A stretch of 64,000 nt of DNA, from positions 186,001-250,000 of the forward strand of contig RSEE01000057.1 of NCBI GenBank assembly GCA_003971905.1. Reading direction: 5' to 3'. The notes beneath the pieces were generated by a model. It made no database searches. It was given only the letters and a program-made list of their open reading frames with translations, and had not been told where the DNA came from. The DNA comes from Moniliella sp. 'wahieum' (taxonomy: Eukaryota > Basidiomycota > Moniliellomycetes > Moniliellales > Moniliellaceae). Below, piece after piece: positions 23,261 to 35,253 of this stretch (positions are counted from its first letter, which is position 1; every line of letters starts with the position of its first letter). A program made the position numbers and the translations under genes.

Positions 23261-23639
23261 ATCAATTGGTCCATGCACATGGCGTTACAGCCCTACGGCG
23301 CTAACGGGGAGGAGGGTGAATAAGAACAAATCGGCCGAGAGCAGAATAGTCCCCAATGGAGTTACAGCATGTGAAGAACTGACTATTCGAACTGAATATT
23401 GAGGTACCCATCGATGATCACCCATGGAATGAAGTAGGGTTGGGTTGTATTAGCTCTTTTAAGGTTAACCCTAGCATGCCCTGTGGTTTATTTGGGCGCT
23501 CGGGGTTTGAGTGGGGGCGTGGTTGCTCTGCACTTTTCTAGCTTCATCTACATCGGCTTCCATCGGCTCTATCATCCACCTCGACTCTGGCTTTACCCCC
23601 GCCGCCACCCCTCCCCTCCCCTCTCCTCTATCTCTCACA
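23261..23639. other. Intergenic / leader
   Basis: About 380 bases with no gene seen. The last 60 bases before the next ATG are pyrimidine-rich, like a fungal 5' leader. Confidence 0.5.
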
Positions 23640-24293
23640 ATGATGCAAGCGGCGATGCCGATGGGCGCGCCGCGTGCCAAACGTGCTTTTGCTGAGGTGG
23701 ATGACGAAGGCATGGACCTCGGCGACGCCACCACCTCCAATAAACGTTTTCACCCTCCGCCCCTCTGTGCGCCCACCCCCCTTCACTCGCCTACCTTCCC
23801 CCTCTCCCATCCAGCCTCGCACCCGTCCCCAATTTCCCCCGCCTTTCCCAGCCCAGCCCAAGCAAGCCAACCTCTGATCACTTTGCGCTGTCCACCTTGG
23901 CCTTCAGGACGCCTGCCCCTTCTCCCTCTCCCTCTCTCGTCCCACCGAGCTCGGACTGCAATTCGGCTCGGGCTGCCCGTTCCCCCCGCGGATCAGGGGG
24001 AATTGAGGCTCTCACGACGAGAAGGGGATGAGACCATGCTGGAGCTGGAGCAGAGTGTACCTCCAGCTCCTGCTTCGTCGCCTGTCTTGGGTGCCAGTGT
24101 ACGCCTGCCGCGCATCCTCCTCTCTCAACCTGCTCGGCCGTCCACACCCGCGGCACACCCAAGGTCACCCTTGGCTTTGTCCCGGCTGTCCACTTGCCTG
24201 GAACGCAGTACGTACCACCCGCTCCCTAGCCCAGAGCTGCAGCTAAACGTTCTCTCCAGAACGGATCATCTTATGCATGTGACCTACGAGTAG
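23640..24293 (+). CDS. Unknown Pro/Ser-rich small protein
   Basis: Not recognised. Starts MMQAAMPMGAPRAKRAF with a basic patch (PRAKR) and acidic EVDDEGMDLGD, then a long Pro-rich stretch, then a more ordered part (AIRLGLPVP, LELEQSVPPAP, LGASVRLPR). An intron at 24208-24259 (GTACGT donor, GCTAAAC branch-like site, TCCAG acceptor) joins VTLGFVPAVHLPGTQ to TDHLMHVTYE and a stop. That reading needs one indel around 24115-24160. About 200 residues. It may be nuclear, judged only from the basic patch. The clean intron and conserved-looking C-terminus support a real gene. Confidence 0.5.
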   Translation: MMQAAMPMGAPRAKRAFAEVDDEGMDLGDATTSNKRFHPPPLCAPTPLHSPTFPLSHPASHPSPISPAFPSPAQASQPLITLRCPPWPSGRLPLLPLPLSSHRARTAIRLGLPVPPADQGELRLSRREGDETMLELEQSVPPAPASSPVLGASVRLPRILLSQPARPSTPAAHPRSPLALSRLSTCLERSTYHPLPSPELQLNVLSRTDHLMHVTYE

Positions 24294-24859
24294 GCACGAC
24301 CCATGTTCTCCACCTGGACTATCGCAGCTACCTCAAGGCGGGTTTTCTCCTGTTTCTCGCGCTCAGCATACACCCATATGTATCACAGTCTCCCAAGCCC
24401 TTGGTTGCACAACTTTTTGGAAATGCACCCAGACGGACAGGCCGCTCAGGGTGGGACGGGACGGGGGCTCCAACGCCCAACTATAGTTACTAGTTAGAGG
24501 CTAGTTCCGCCTGCTATCTGCTCCGTCGAGTGGGTATTGTTGAGGAGGATGCGGCACCGTGCCTGGGGCCTGAGCGCCGAGCGGGGTTCCCACTCTAAAA
24601 GATTGAAACCTAGGCCGCTGGTTCCGCCCGTGCGTGTCTGACAAACACCGCGGCGGAAGTGCGTGGGCACAGGAGGACGGGGCAACTGGCGGGTGCTTCG
24701 TGGGACGGCCAGCTGCCCCAGCCGGCCGGTCCAAGTTTGTCGCGTGTGTAGATGCCCAATCGCATCGACCATCTTCGGGGGCCCCCCAAGGATAGTGGAT
24801 GGCACCTCCTCGCCTTCCTCTGACCTCTTTCCGGCGCGCCTCACCCCCTCTCCGCCGCC
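24294..24859. other. Intergenic, PDX1 upstream region
   Basis: No gene recognised. Short chance frames only. A run of Cs and Gs at 24779-24790 lies about 70 bases before the PDX1 ATG. Confidence 0.5.
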
Positions 24860-25817
24860 ATGGCTAGCATCCTCTCTGTCCGTGTTCTGCGGCTGGCCCC
24901 ACGCCTCACCCGCCCCCTCTCCACCACACCTGCCCCCCTGGCCATTACCAAGATGGCCATGCCCGCTATGAGTCCCACCATGACCGAAGGCGGTCTGGCC
25001 GAATGGAAGGTCAAGGAGGGTCAGGCATTTGCGCAGGGCGATGTGTTGCTGGACATCGAGACGGACAAGGCAACGATGGACGTAGAAGCGCCCGAGGACG
25101 GTGTGCTGGCCAAGATCCTGGTTCCCAACGGGACCAAGGACGTTCCTGTGGGCCAAATCATTGCGCTGCTCGCCGAGGAAGGAGACGATTTGACCAAGAT
25201 TGAGATGCCCAAAGACGAAAACCCGCCTGCCTCTGCCTCTGCCTCAGCCTCAGCCCCGGCCTCGGCTTCTGTACCTGCTTCTGCCACAGCAGGGCCACCG
25301 TCCGTGGCGCACGAGGCCACGACGCACCAGCCCCTTCTGCTCGGCCGTACCTCCCCTCTGTCGCCCGTCTCTTGGTGGAGAAAAACATCTCGGACCCCTC
25401 GCAGATCAAGGGCACTGGGATCCATGGAATTCTGACCAAGGGCGACGTGCTGGCATTTTTGGGCGAAGCGTCGTCCCCGACGGGCACGTACAAGCCCCCA
25501 CAGGGTGGCGTGGCCACACTCTACGGCCCTCCTCCTTCAGAAAAGAAGACCTCTGCACCCGCAAAGGCTGCCCCCTCCAAACCTGCTGAGCCTGTACGTC
25601 CTCCCTTCGCTAACAAATGGAAGAGTAGATACTGATACTTGAGCATCCCATCCAGTTGTCCGGCACTGCCCTGCGCACCCTCATTATTGGTGGCTTGGTC
25701 GATGCGAATCACAAGTCGGTTGCACCGCCAAAGCCCGCGTCCGAATCGGCCTCTTCGGTACCCAAACCGTCGCCACCCAAGCCCACGTTCGAAGATGTGA
25801 TGGCTGGGTACATGTGA
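24860..25817 (+). CDS. PDX1: Pyruvate dehydrogenase complex protein X (E3-binding protein)
   Basis: PDX1 anchors dihydrolipoamide dehydrogenase (E3) to the E2 core of mitochondrial pyruvate dehydrogenase. MASILSVRVLRLAPRLTRPL is a mitochondrial presequence. A lipoyl domain follows (about residues 30-107: MPAMSPTMTEGGLAEWK, DIETDKATMDVEAPEDG, with the lipoyl Lys in ETDKAT), then an Ala/Ser/Pro linker, then the peripheral-subunit-binding domain (LLVEKNISDPSQIKGTG, ILTKGDVLAFLG). An intron at 25594-25655 joins to LSGTALRTLIIGGLVDAN...FEDVMAGYM. There is no acyltransferase catalytic domain, and no HxxxDG motif, so this is protein X and not E2. One frame break near 25310. About 298 residues. Confidence 0.88.
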
Positions 25818-26353
25818 GCAACCGAACCCTCACAGCCCTTCCCTGCCATGCCCCCCCAAAATAACCAGGAATCCAGGAATCTAAGAATCCACGGTTGCCA
25901 TGACAAGATTGAACGACGGTATAGCGCACAGGTGCAAAGGTCGCTCCATGGCAGGGCGGCCTTGAACTATACTAAGGACAAGCGCCAGAGAGCCACGTCA
26001 GCTGGAGTTGGTGGGGCTGCAGACGAGGAGATGACGTTGACGCAGCAAAGTGGTTGACTTTTGTAGGATGGAGGAACTGAACTGAGAGACATGATACCGT
26101 TCCGGGAGCAAACCGAGCCCACGGTCTCAAATGGCATAAGAAGGGTCGGTCGCAATCAAGGGACTGTTTCAACGCTGGACAAGGTGTTACGCAGGTAGAC
26201 CTAGCATCGAGTGCCTATAGATATGGTCTGGAAGCTTAACGCATAACGGGAAATGAGGGTATGGTACATTTTGGATAACCTGGCAAACGGTGGGCCAGAC
26301 GAGAGTTAGGAGGCGCGGCCACTGCAGGGACGGAACTAGGCATCCGACCTGGA
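25818..26353. other. Intergenic between convergent PDX1 and malic enzyme
   Basis: 536 bases of 3' flanking DNA of both genes. Nothing further seen. Confidence 0.5.
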
Positions 26354-28439
26354 TCACGACCATTGCTCTGCCCCCTCGGCTGGGCGAAGCTCGCGGTACA
26401 GTGGTTCCCATGCCCGATGCCTCGCTAGTTTCTCCATTTCTTCCAAGGTATCGGGAAGCGGGGCGGTGGCCAAGCCTTCGTGTTTGGCTGCTAGGGCTAC
26501 CGCAGCAGATACCTTCATACTGATGTCTCGTACGGCCACCAGGTCAGGCAAGAGTGCCGCCCGAGGGTTCTCCAACGCCGGGAGAGCGGGCAATCGCATC
26601 CACACCAGCCACAATCATCTTCTTGCTCAAGCGAGGCGAACGGGAGAGGATCACACCGCCGGCCAAGCCGGGGAAAGCGAGCGCATTGTTCGATTCGGCA
26701 ATGGGGTAGGTATCGTCCGAGTTGGGCAGACGTACGGCCGGGAATGGGGATCCCGTGGCGATCAGTGCTTTGCCCTCGGTCCAACGATTAATGTCGTCCG
26801 GTCGCGCTTCGGCAAGGCGGGAGGGATTGGACAGGGGGAAGATGGCTGGCTGAGCGCAATGACGACTCATCTCCTTCACCACCTCTTCAGTAAACGCACC
26901 ACCTTGCCCCGATACGCCAATGAGTACGGTAGGCTTCACGTTCCGGACAACATCCAGGAGGGAGAAACCTTGTCCCCGCTTGGCTGGCGCCCACGACGCG
27001 ACCTCCTCATGAGTGCGGGCAAACGGTTCTTGCGCCGCACGCAGCTCTTGTGCACCCTCAACCAGGAGACCCTCACGATCGATGAGGTAGAGCCGTTTGC
27101 TAGCCTCCTCCTGGCTGCCCCTTGACGAATGGCAATTTGCCCGGATTTGGGTGGCAATCCCAACGCCGGCGGTGCCTGCACCAAGATCACGTACCGTTGG
27201 TCCTCAGAGCGTGGAGCGGGTCACCTTGACGGCCGAAAGGACCGCAGCCAGGTGTGACGGCAGCGGTGCCCTCAGCATCGTCCCAAAACGCACGGCGGCC
27301 CTGCTGGTGGTACCGCTCCATGAGACGATGGGCATTGTGCGTGCCAAAGTCCTCAAAGTGCAGAAGGGCATGGGGGAACGTTTGACTGGCCACACTCACA
27401 TAGTCGTCCATAAATGCGTCGTACTCTTCCCCGCGCAGGCGCGGGTGGCGCCAACCAAGGTACATTGGGTCGGCCAGTAGCGACGCATTGTTGGTTCCGA
27501 CATCTAATCCGACGCTCAGGGCGCGCTGTGGGTCAAACCCACCCCCAACCGCATAGATCGTGTTCTTTCCAATCGCAATGTTGATCCCGCCCACACCTGA
27601 AGAAAGCGCGTCAGAAAATGCTTGTAAGGGAAAAGGAGGGGGGGAGGGAGGAAGACATACCTTGGTCACCAATGCCGAGGATACCTTCGGAATCAGTACA
27701 TGTGAGCAAGTCCACATCTTCCTGATCCAAATGACCGTAGTGGCTGATGGCGTCACGGATGTATCGCCGTCCAGCCTGGCGATCGCCACGAGCGGCATCG
27801 ATAGCTGCCTTATATGCAGGATAGGAGAGGAAAGTACCATCGGGCCGACGGAAGATGCGCGAGAGTAGTTTTGGATCGCGGTGCCCACAACAGGTGTATA
27901 GATGATCCGTAACGTCTCCTTTAGGTTGCGCTGCAACAAAGCATAGTACAAGACGGAATTTTGGTCCTTGAGGGAGCGGAGAAAGGTATACTGCATCAGC
28001 TCGCCATCGTCTTCGTCGCTTGAGACGGCAATCCGCTGCCGCAGCATGAATTGAGTGTAGGCACGCTCCACCTGGGTAGCAAGGGAGTGGACGCTGCTAG
28101 GCAAAAAGGGAGAGAGACCCAACAGGTCACGCTCCTTTTGGCTGTGGGCTGCACCGTAATTGGTGATTGGATCCTCCAGCACCTCCCCTCCGCGCTTGTG
28201 CACGTACAGCACCGGCAGCGGCGGTGAGCCAGGGGGATTGCTCGGGTGCACTGTACGTTCCCTCGCGGTGCCCGGAGTGGGTTGGGTAGGTCGTGCACGC
28301 GCGAGGGCCATAGGGCTGGGGCTGGGCGATGGGGGGTCAAGGGCACAGTCGGTTTTGGGTGAGCCGGCGAGGCCTCGGTGGCTAGTGAGCGACAGCCGAG
28401 AAGGACACGCGATGGGGGGGCGAGACGTTGGAAGAGCAT
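26354..28439 (-). CDS. MAE1: NAD(P)-malic enzyme, mitochondrial
   Basis: Oxidatively decarboxylates malate to pyruvate. The start at 28439 gives MLFQRLAPPSRVLLGCRSLA, a mitochondrial presequence; an upstream ATG at 28596 is in a frame that lacks it. Family signatures: NLKETLRIIYTPVVGTAIQ, YSRIFRRPDGTFLSYPAY, DVDLLTCTDSEGILGIGDQG (malate/metal site), GGFDPQRALSVGLDVGTNN, FEDFGTHNAHRLMERY, the Rossmann motif ILGAGTAGVG, GVSGQGGAFTEEVVKEM, IFPLSNPSRLAEARPDD and YPIAESNNALAFPGLAGG. An intron at 27597-27660 splits the QG of GIGDQGVGG. Frame breaks occur near 28330, 27880, 27250, 27190 and 26540. About 670 residues. Cofactor preference (NAD versus NADP) is inferred from the mitochondrial signal only. 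Confidence 0.88.
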
Positions 28440-30250
28440 GGTGTCGGCCCGGTCGAAAGTGGTGGAGAGGGAGTCGAGTCGATCGCGGCCGTTCTACCGG
28501 CGTAAAGGCAGGAGGAAGAGGCAAAGATGGGAGGAAAGAATATACACAAACGGAGCTCCCGCTCACCCAACACGGTTGGTTATAACAGGCAGCCATCTTC
28601 CACCTGGCAGCGGCGTTAATAAAAAAAACGGACTCCTAAGAGGACCGTGACAGACTCTATCGATATAAACCGTTCGGACTAGAATCGCCGCACGGCGGCA
28701 GTGTTGCGCGGCGTCAATGCGTCACGCGTCAAACGCCAAACTTTCGTCGGGCACAAGCGGAGGTGGAGCAGTTCGACTCGGCCACTCCTCTGTTTTTTGG
28801 TTCGTGACAAACTTGCCACGGCGGTTAATTTGGACCACTTCTGCGGTGCTTTCGCCTTCAACTCGGGTGCTACCAGCCCGTCGAGGCGCGTCCATCTCAT
28901 CGTTGCTTTCGTCGTCGCATTGTCGACGTCGTCAAGCTCACCTGGACAAGCAGGCATGGAAGTGTGGGCGCTGGGAGTCATTCGTCTCCGCTGGCGAGCG
29001 GAGATGTGCACTGGAGGCGCGGAGAAGACAGCCAGCGGACTTGTTCAGCCCAATAGCCTCCAGCCTGCAAACACCGCCCTGCTTGTGTCTTTTCCGAAGA
29101 AACAGGGGGGCGGACAAGCGTATGCGATGCGCGCGGCAGCCACGTCTGTCCTCCACACCCGCGCCTTCCGGGCGGACCCGACGTCTGCCCTGTGCCCCGG
29201 CAAGAGGTTCTAAGCCGGGGTTATTAGCAACAGCCTGGAGCAGGCTGTGGAGCAGCCGGTGGGCGCGTCGGGCGGGACGGGCGGGAGATTCCGGACCAGG
29301 ATGTCTGGAATCGTTGATCATCGATCGATTAGTGATCCTGTGTAACCCTAAGGTTCCGCCCTCCCCAACGCCGCTACTATTAGCCGAAGAAGCCTCAGGC
29401 ACAGGGCTCTCTTGGGCTCAAAACTCACTGCCTCCACTGCCTCAACGCGTCAACACTGTGCCCTGCTGTGCCGCGTGTTGCGCGGTTGGCAACCCGGACC
29501 AACCCGAGATGGGCGACTGACGTGCGTGGCACGTGGCGCGTGACGCGTGATGCGATTTCAACCGACGTTGCACCGGCGGGGTTAAAGTGACCAGCAGCGC
29601 TCAAAGCCAGGGCTAGTGAGCTAGGGAGATTAGGGAGCTAGTGAGATCTGAGATCTGGAAGTCACTAGTCACTAGTCACTAGTCATGCCTTAACGCGTTT
29701 GACGTAAAAGATGGCTTAGATCTCGAGAGGCCAGATAGGCCAATCGGAGATGGAAAGGATCCTCCAAGTGCTTGTGGATTTTACATGGTGTCTCCATTAA
29801 CGATTGTTGGTAGGTACGCATCGCGAACCCACACCTCCCACAGGAAGCTGTGTGCGACCCCGTCTCTCTCTCATCCTGAATCTAGCCGTTGCCCTGTAAT
29901 CCATGTAATTGGTCAAGAAGAGTAATGTGGAGTGAGTAACAATCAAGGGGAGAAAAATGCTATGCATCGCCAAGTGAGAGCGAGCCTAGTGGAGCCAAAG
30001 CGATTTGCACGTCCCTGCCCAAGTTTTGCAAATGCTACGACGGATACAGACGTAGAGAGACAAACTTGGAGAGAGATCATTAGGGTCGTACTGCATGACT
30101 GCCTCCCCGAAGCAAAGAATAAAAAAATGGGGAGAGCCAAAAAGAAAAATATGGGGAGGCGAACCATCCGGAACAGAGACAAACTGTGGGGGGGGGTCGA
30201 GGCGGCCTTGCTCCGCACCGCTAACGAGAAACAGATGAACAGAGGGGCTG
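28440..30250. other. Intergenic with palindrome repeats
   Basis: About 1.8 kb without a recognised gene. A minus-strand frame of 110 codons at 28679-29011 and overlapping plus frames are not recognised and were not called. Repeats include a CACGTG/ACGCGTG cluster at about 29520-29552, an ATCGAT cluster near 29315-29335 and an ACTAGTC array at 29661-29687. The last 300 bases should include the phospholipase D 3' end. Confidence 0.5.
29661..29687. repeat. ACTAGTC array, three perfect units
   Basis: ACTAGTC at 29664, 29671 and 29678, followed by the start of an ATG-type unit. SpeI-type palindromic core at 7-bp spacing. Confidence 0.9.
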
Positions 30251-32987
30251 TCATAGGTATATGTCCAGCGTCAACTGGTTGACCTCGGCCGAATCCGCAG
30301 CGACCAAGTTCTCCTCCTGGAGAAAATGATGGGCAAAGCAGACCAGGGAACCTTGGACCGCTCCCAGTCGCGCACGCACCCAAGCTGGGTCAGCATGCAA
30401 GTCCGCCACATGACCCGTAATGACATTAGCAGGGTAGTAGGTATGGTACCTGCCCACGATGCCACCCGGTCCGACGGGACTGGGCGAAAGACATCGTCCA
30501 ACGCTTGGGTATTCGTTCGCGCTCGGGTCTTCCACAAGCTTTCCACCTCGCCCAAAGGGTCAATCACCAAGCTTTCACTCTCCCCGGCTCCAGCAGCCAG
30601 GGGCGGAGGGTTTGGTGCGGGAGCGGCTTCATTGCTGGTGTGGGGAAGGTAGCTGCCGTTTCGGGGTAACAAGTTGGTGGAAGGAGGCCGAGGTGTTGTT
30701 GCCACAGGTGGCGACGGAAGGAGGCAGCAAATTTGGCTGCCTGGTACGGTTGGCCATCCATCGTTGACGCGACCGTTTCTCCATCTTCAATCAGGACTGC
30801 AATCTCGCTGTCGCGGTCGCCCAGCTGGCTACGGTCGTTCAAATTGGCTGAGCCTATCAGCACCCGACGATCATCCACGATCATCAGCTTGGAGTGTACG
30901 TAGATCTCCTCCGTAACCCACAGCGACACTTCTTCCACCGGATGGCCGGACCAGTGCGCATCCTGCATGTTTTCCACCGTGTCTTCCACTTTGGGATCCA
31001 GCACTTCGCGTGCCGCAGCCTGGAAGGGGCCAAGATTGATTCGGCCTCCCTTACGCTGGGAGGCATCGTGCTCGCCGGAATCGATTCTTCGGTGCCCGAA
31101 AACGAGGGGGGAATGGTACCCTTGATCGGAGGCGCTGCAGCCGGATTGTATAGCTTGAAGCTCGTGCCATGGAGTGGGCCCTGGGCTTGGCCTCGGGCGT
31201 CAATGCCCATGTCGACATACGCATCTCCATTGAAGAGGCGGGCGAGGGCGAGTTGGCTTTGGTGGTAGGACACCCCGCTTCGCCGTTCCACCTCCCGCAC
31301 TTGCTCTAGGGGGAAGTTGATGCGGTCAAATCCACGCAGATGGTAAAAGGATGTAGTCTTCTGGGATCACTCCGGCCTGTCGCAACTGCCAAAGATACTG
31401 TTTTCCCCGCGACTGATGGAGAGGAATTGGTACCCCATAATGCACGGATTCCCGCCGCCTTGTCCAGTTCACCGGCGAAACATGGGATGGTGGGCATGAT
31501 GACAACCACCTTGAACTTCTTGCCTTCTTGATGAGCGCGGAGAATGCGGGCGACAAGCGCCATTCCGATCCGGTTCTTGACCGTGCCCGTGGTCTGAGTG
31601 GAGGTAATGAAAAACTGTAGTGGCCATTGCAACAACGTTAGTCGATTATCACCCTCCACAGTCAAAAAAAACAGACGGGAAAACAGACACACCTGATTCT
31701 CAATATAGATGTAGTGTTCAGCTTCGGTAATGAGCCTGAGATAGGCGTTCTGGATGGAATGCTCGGTGAGGATACCCAGGCTCCAATCGGCGCTGGAGCG
31801 GAGGACTTGAACGGAGCAGCTGCCAGGCCCAACAATCGGTGGAGGTGGCATTCCTCCCTGTGCATTGTAGCCGCCTCCGTAATTCGAGTGAAACGGGTGG
31901 CGAATTACCTCGCCGGTCTGGGCCATCGCGGCTAAACGCGGATGGGCTTGGAGGAAGGCAAAGTGCGGGTCGAGAAGATGTGGGTCTGGACCGGAAGGCA
32001 GAGCAATGTAGCTGATCCTCGATCATTCTTGTATTGAACATCTTGAGAAAGTTCCAGCGGTGAATAAAGTGCGCTGCCACGTCCAGCACCGCGGTTCCAT
32101 AGATGGTGACATGCACATCGTGCCACGGCATGCGACCAATTAGCGTGCGGCTTTGATGGTTGCCGAGGTAGTCCTTGACGTTGTGGAAGTCCTCGATACG
32201 AGCATTGTTGTAATCCTGGCCTGGAAAGAGGGTGCGCGATGCATCGCCCAGGTGCACATCTGCCAGAGGGTACGACTGAGTGTCCCAGCGGCCATAACAA
32301 ATATCCAGCCCCCCACGGCACAGACGTCGTATCAACGACAACGAGCTGGTGGACCCGGACAATGTCAGTCTTGAAACGCGTGTGAAAAGGAAGATGGATA
32401 CATGCCTTTTCGTGGTGGGACCACATGAGGGTAACCTCGCCTCCCAGATGATCCGGGTGACGGTAGACTTGGATGTTGGGGTGGAGGTCCTCGAGATAGT
32501 GCTTGGTCCAAACAGAGGCCATGGTCATGGTCTGTGGCACCTCCTTGTAGACGACAATGAAGATGCGGACGCCCTGCTCAGCCTTTCGCTGGAGCATACG
32601 GTCCAGGCGATAGCCCTCAAACAGGTGCGGTGGGCGGCGAAGATAGAGTTCGGGGGAAAGCCACCAGTCGAGGATGAAGATGTGGCTGGTAGCCTGCTCG
32701 ATCATCTCGCTCAGCGCCCAAAAGTAGTCGCATCCATCGGAGTACCAGTGGACATGATTGCCAGAGCGCACGGGGGCAAAGCTGCGCATCCGATGCGATT
32801 CACACACGGCCTCGCGCTGGGCATCCAGCTCTTTCTCCCACGGCTCGTCGTGGCGGTGGTTGGGGTTGAGGGTGGACTGCACACTGACCGTCCAGCGGTC
32901 CAGGTTGGCGCGCAGCTCGGCGGGGTCGGTGTTCTTCTTGATGAGGTTGACAAGGCCGAGCTTGTCGTACTTGTCGACGAGACCCAT
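30251..32987 (-). CDS. Phospholipase D (two HKD motifs, no PX/PH)
   Basis: Hydrolyses phosphatidylcholine to phosphatidic acid. The start at 32987 ([19 protein letters not shown]) was chosen because the longer frame begins with a non-ATG codon. Key segments are [35 protein letters not shown], the first catalytic motif HHEKLVVVD (HxKx4D) with [23 protein letters not shown], and the second motif [20 protein letters not shown] with [15 protein letters not shown]. Introns: 32346-32405, read as GC-AG (AAG|GCATGT...CCAG) directly after HHEK, and 31615-31692 (GTGTGT...ACAG) after YIENQ. Frame breaks occur around 32325, 31950, 31310, 31050 and 30540-30640. About 866 residues. It lacks the PX and PH domains of SPO14-type enzymes. 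Confidence 0.87.
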
Positions 32988-33927
32988 TGTGGTGGAGGTG
33001 GGATAATCGTCCGCTGTTTTTCCTCCCTTTGGCCCCTCTCCTATCGATGACGGGTGGGGTGGGTGCGGTGGCTCCGCAGGGTCACACACACCTATACTTG
33101 TGGCGCAGCGCCCAATTTCAACTTAGCGTCAAGTACGTTAAGCTTTAAGCGCAATCGGCAATCACACACACGCCACCGGCTATGCGCTCAGGCTGAGCGC
33201 GCGATGATCGATCGATGATCCGATCATCGACGGCACATCACGTGATGCACAAGTGATGTCCATGTCAGCGCTCCGCCGGCTCCCCCAGCTCCACCTCCTG
33301 TCTCCATCAAACCACCAAGCCAGCATATCCCCCAAGCACATGAAAGAAGGATATATTACGTCCTGCATCTCAGGAGCAACTGTTCGATGGGTTGGTGAAG
33401 CGCTGCGTCGACAGTCTTCGCGAGCCAATGGTTGGCTTGGTGGGGACAGCAAAACCTCGATACCCTTGGCGTCGTGTGAAGGACTGGCAACGTGGCAGGG
33501 CGCACAGTCTTTGCTCAACATCCCCCACGTTTCATCCACTAGCTCATTTCAGCGTCGGTCCTCTTCACGTTTTCGGGGGAGAGCGAATGACCTGTGGCTC
33601 GGTCAAATGGTCGGTGGCAACTGGAGCATCGCAGGCACGCTGAGCTAGCCAAGGAGGTGAGCCTACAGGAAAACGAGGTGCCATCAGGCCTAAAGCCCAG
33701 CCTGAGTGGCTCGGATCATGCGCTCTCCTGCCTCTTCTCGGTCAGACACAAAGACGGAGAAGCTCATAATCCAGCCGGAAGCGAGGCCTCTCATAAGTAC
33801 ATGTGTTCTGTTACCACGTCTGCTTCCACATTTGCTTTCATTCCCCCACCAACTTGCATCTGTAACCCGCATTCCGTGCCTTACGTATCCAAACAAGACG
33901 CACCCGTGGAGCAGGATCAGGATCGGA
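32988..33927. other. Intergenic, phospholipase D upstream region
   Basis: 940 bases with a dense ATCGAT cluster at 33203-33235 (GATGATCGATCGATGATC type). Chance frames only. Confidence 0.5.
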
Positions 33928-35253
33928 TTAGAGCAAGTCTTCAACCCGCGTAGGCATCTCGTCGCTGCAACGAAAAATGGGAGGTCAGTTTGATCAGGCA
34001 GCAAGCCAACAAGAGGACGTGGGGCACGTACATCTGCGTCGAGTAGTACTGCTCGATATCGCGCAAGATCTTGACATCGTCCAACGTGACAAAATTGATC
34101 GCCACACCTTTTCGCCCAAAGCGACCAGAACGGCCAATGCGATGCAAGTAGTTCTCACGGTTGTGGGCAGATCGTAGTTGATCACCAGCGACACATTTTG
34201 TACGTCAATACCGCGTGCCCATACATCTGTCGTAATCAGCACCCGGGTCTGGCCTTGGCGGAACTCGGACATGATGGCGTCCCGCTCCTTTTGCGCCATC
34301 TCCCCATGCATGGCTGATACTTGGAAGTTGTTCTCGCGCATTTTTTCGTAAGCCAATCGACCTTGTTGCGGGTGTTGCAAAAGATGACAGCTTGCGTGAT
34401 GGTCAAGGTGTCATACAAGTCACACAACGTGTCAAACTTCCACTCTTCTTTTTCGACCGCAACAAAGAACTGCTTGATGCCTTCAAGTGTCAACTCATCG
34501 CGCTTGACCAAGATGCGGATCGGGTCGGTCATGAACTTGCTCGTCATCTCCAGCACGTCGTGTGGCAACGTGGCGGACAGAAGCACCCTACACCCCAGCC
34601 CCCAAACGGGAAAGGTTAGTAAAGTGTGTGGAAGCAAAGAAAGGGAGCGTGACATACACCTGGGTAGCCGGAGGAAGGTAGCGGTAAATGTCGTAAATCT
34701 GGTCTTTAAACCCATAGTCGAGCAGAGTATCGCTCTCGTCCATAATGAGCATCTTGAGGTTTTTGGTCTTGAGGAAGCGGCGGCGGATCATGTCAAATAC
34801 ACGTCCAGGAGTACCCGTCACGACCTGCACACCCGCCTCAAGCTTACGGATGTCCTCACCCACTGACGTGCCACCAATGCAAGCATGGCACGACACGTTC
34901 ATGTAGTCGCCGAGGGCGAGGATGACAGACTGGATCTGCGTTGCCAGTTCGCGAGTGGGCGCGAGGATGAGCGCCTGGGGGTCGCGGATGGAAGTATCGA
35001 TGGACTGGAGCATGGCAATGGAAAAAGTTGCCGTTTTACCCGTCCCGCTTTGTGCTTGGGCGATCACATCGCGGCCCCGCACGATAGGGAGAATGGCGCG
35101 TTGCTGAATGGCAGAGGGCCGTTCAAAGTTGTAGGCGTAGATGCCGCGCAGCAGGTCATCTTTGAGGCCAAGCGAATCGAACGTGGGGACGACTTTTACA
35201 CCGTGAGACGACTCAAAGACGAGCTTGTCGTCGTGTGCGTTGAGACCGCTCAT
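33928..35253 (-). CDS. FAL1: eIF4A3/FAL1-type DEAD-box RNA helicase
   Basis: Core exon-junction or rRNA-processing helicase family. The start at 35253 gives [20 protein letters not shown]. Motifs: [29 protein letters not shown] (Q motif), AQSGTGKT (I), PTRELA (Ia), TPGRVFDM (Ib), [13 protein letters not shown] (II, DESD in place of DEAD), SATLP (III), [32 protein letters not shown] and [13 protein letters not shown] (VI). The eIF4A3-specific [20 protein letters not shown] is present. Introns: 34588-34659, whose acceptor side carries one extra base, and 33965-34031, joining YYSTQ to [12 protein letters not shown]. About 396 residues, normal for the family. Frame breaks near 34340 and 34165. 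Confidence 0.9.

Noticed and set aside
28679-29011. 110-codon minus-strand frame with Lys/Arg-rich sequence
   Set aside because: Not recognised and no intron or conserved motif; kept out because nothing supports it beyond length.
28717-29520. 267-codon open frame on the plus strand
   Set aside because: Non-ATG-type context, Cys/Arg/Ser-rich random composition, overlaps equally long frames in other phases, and no family similarity.
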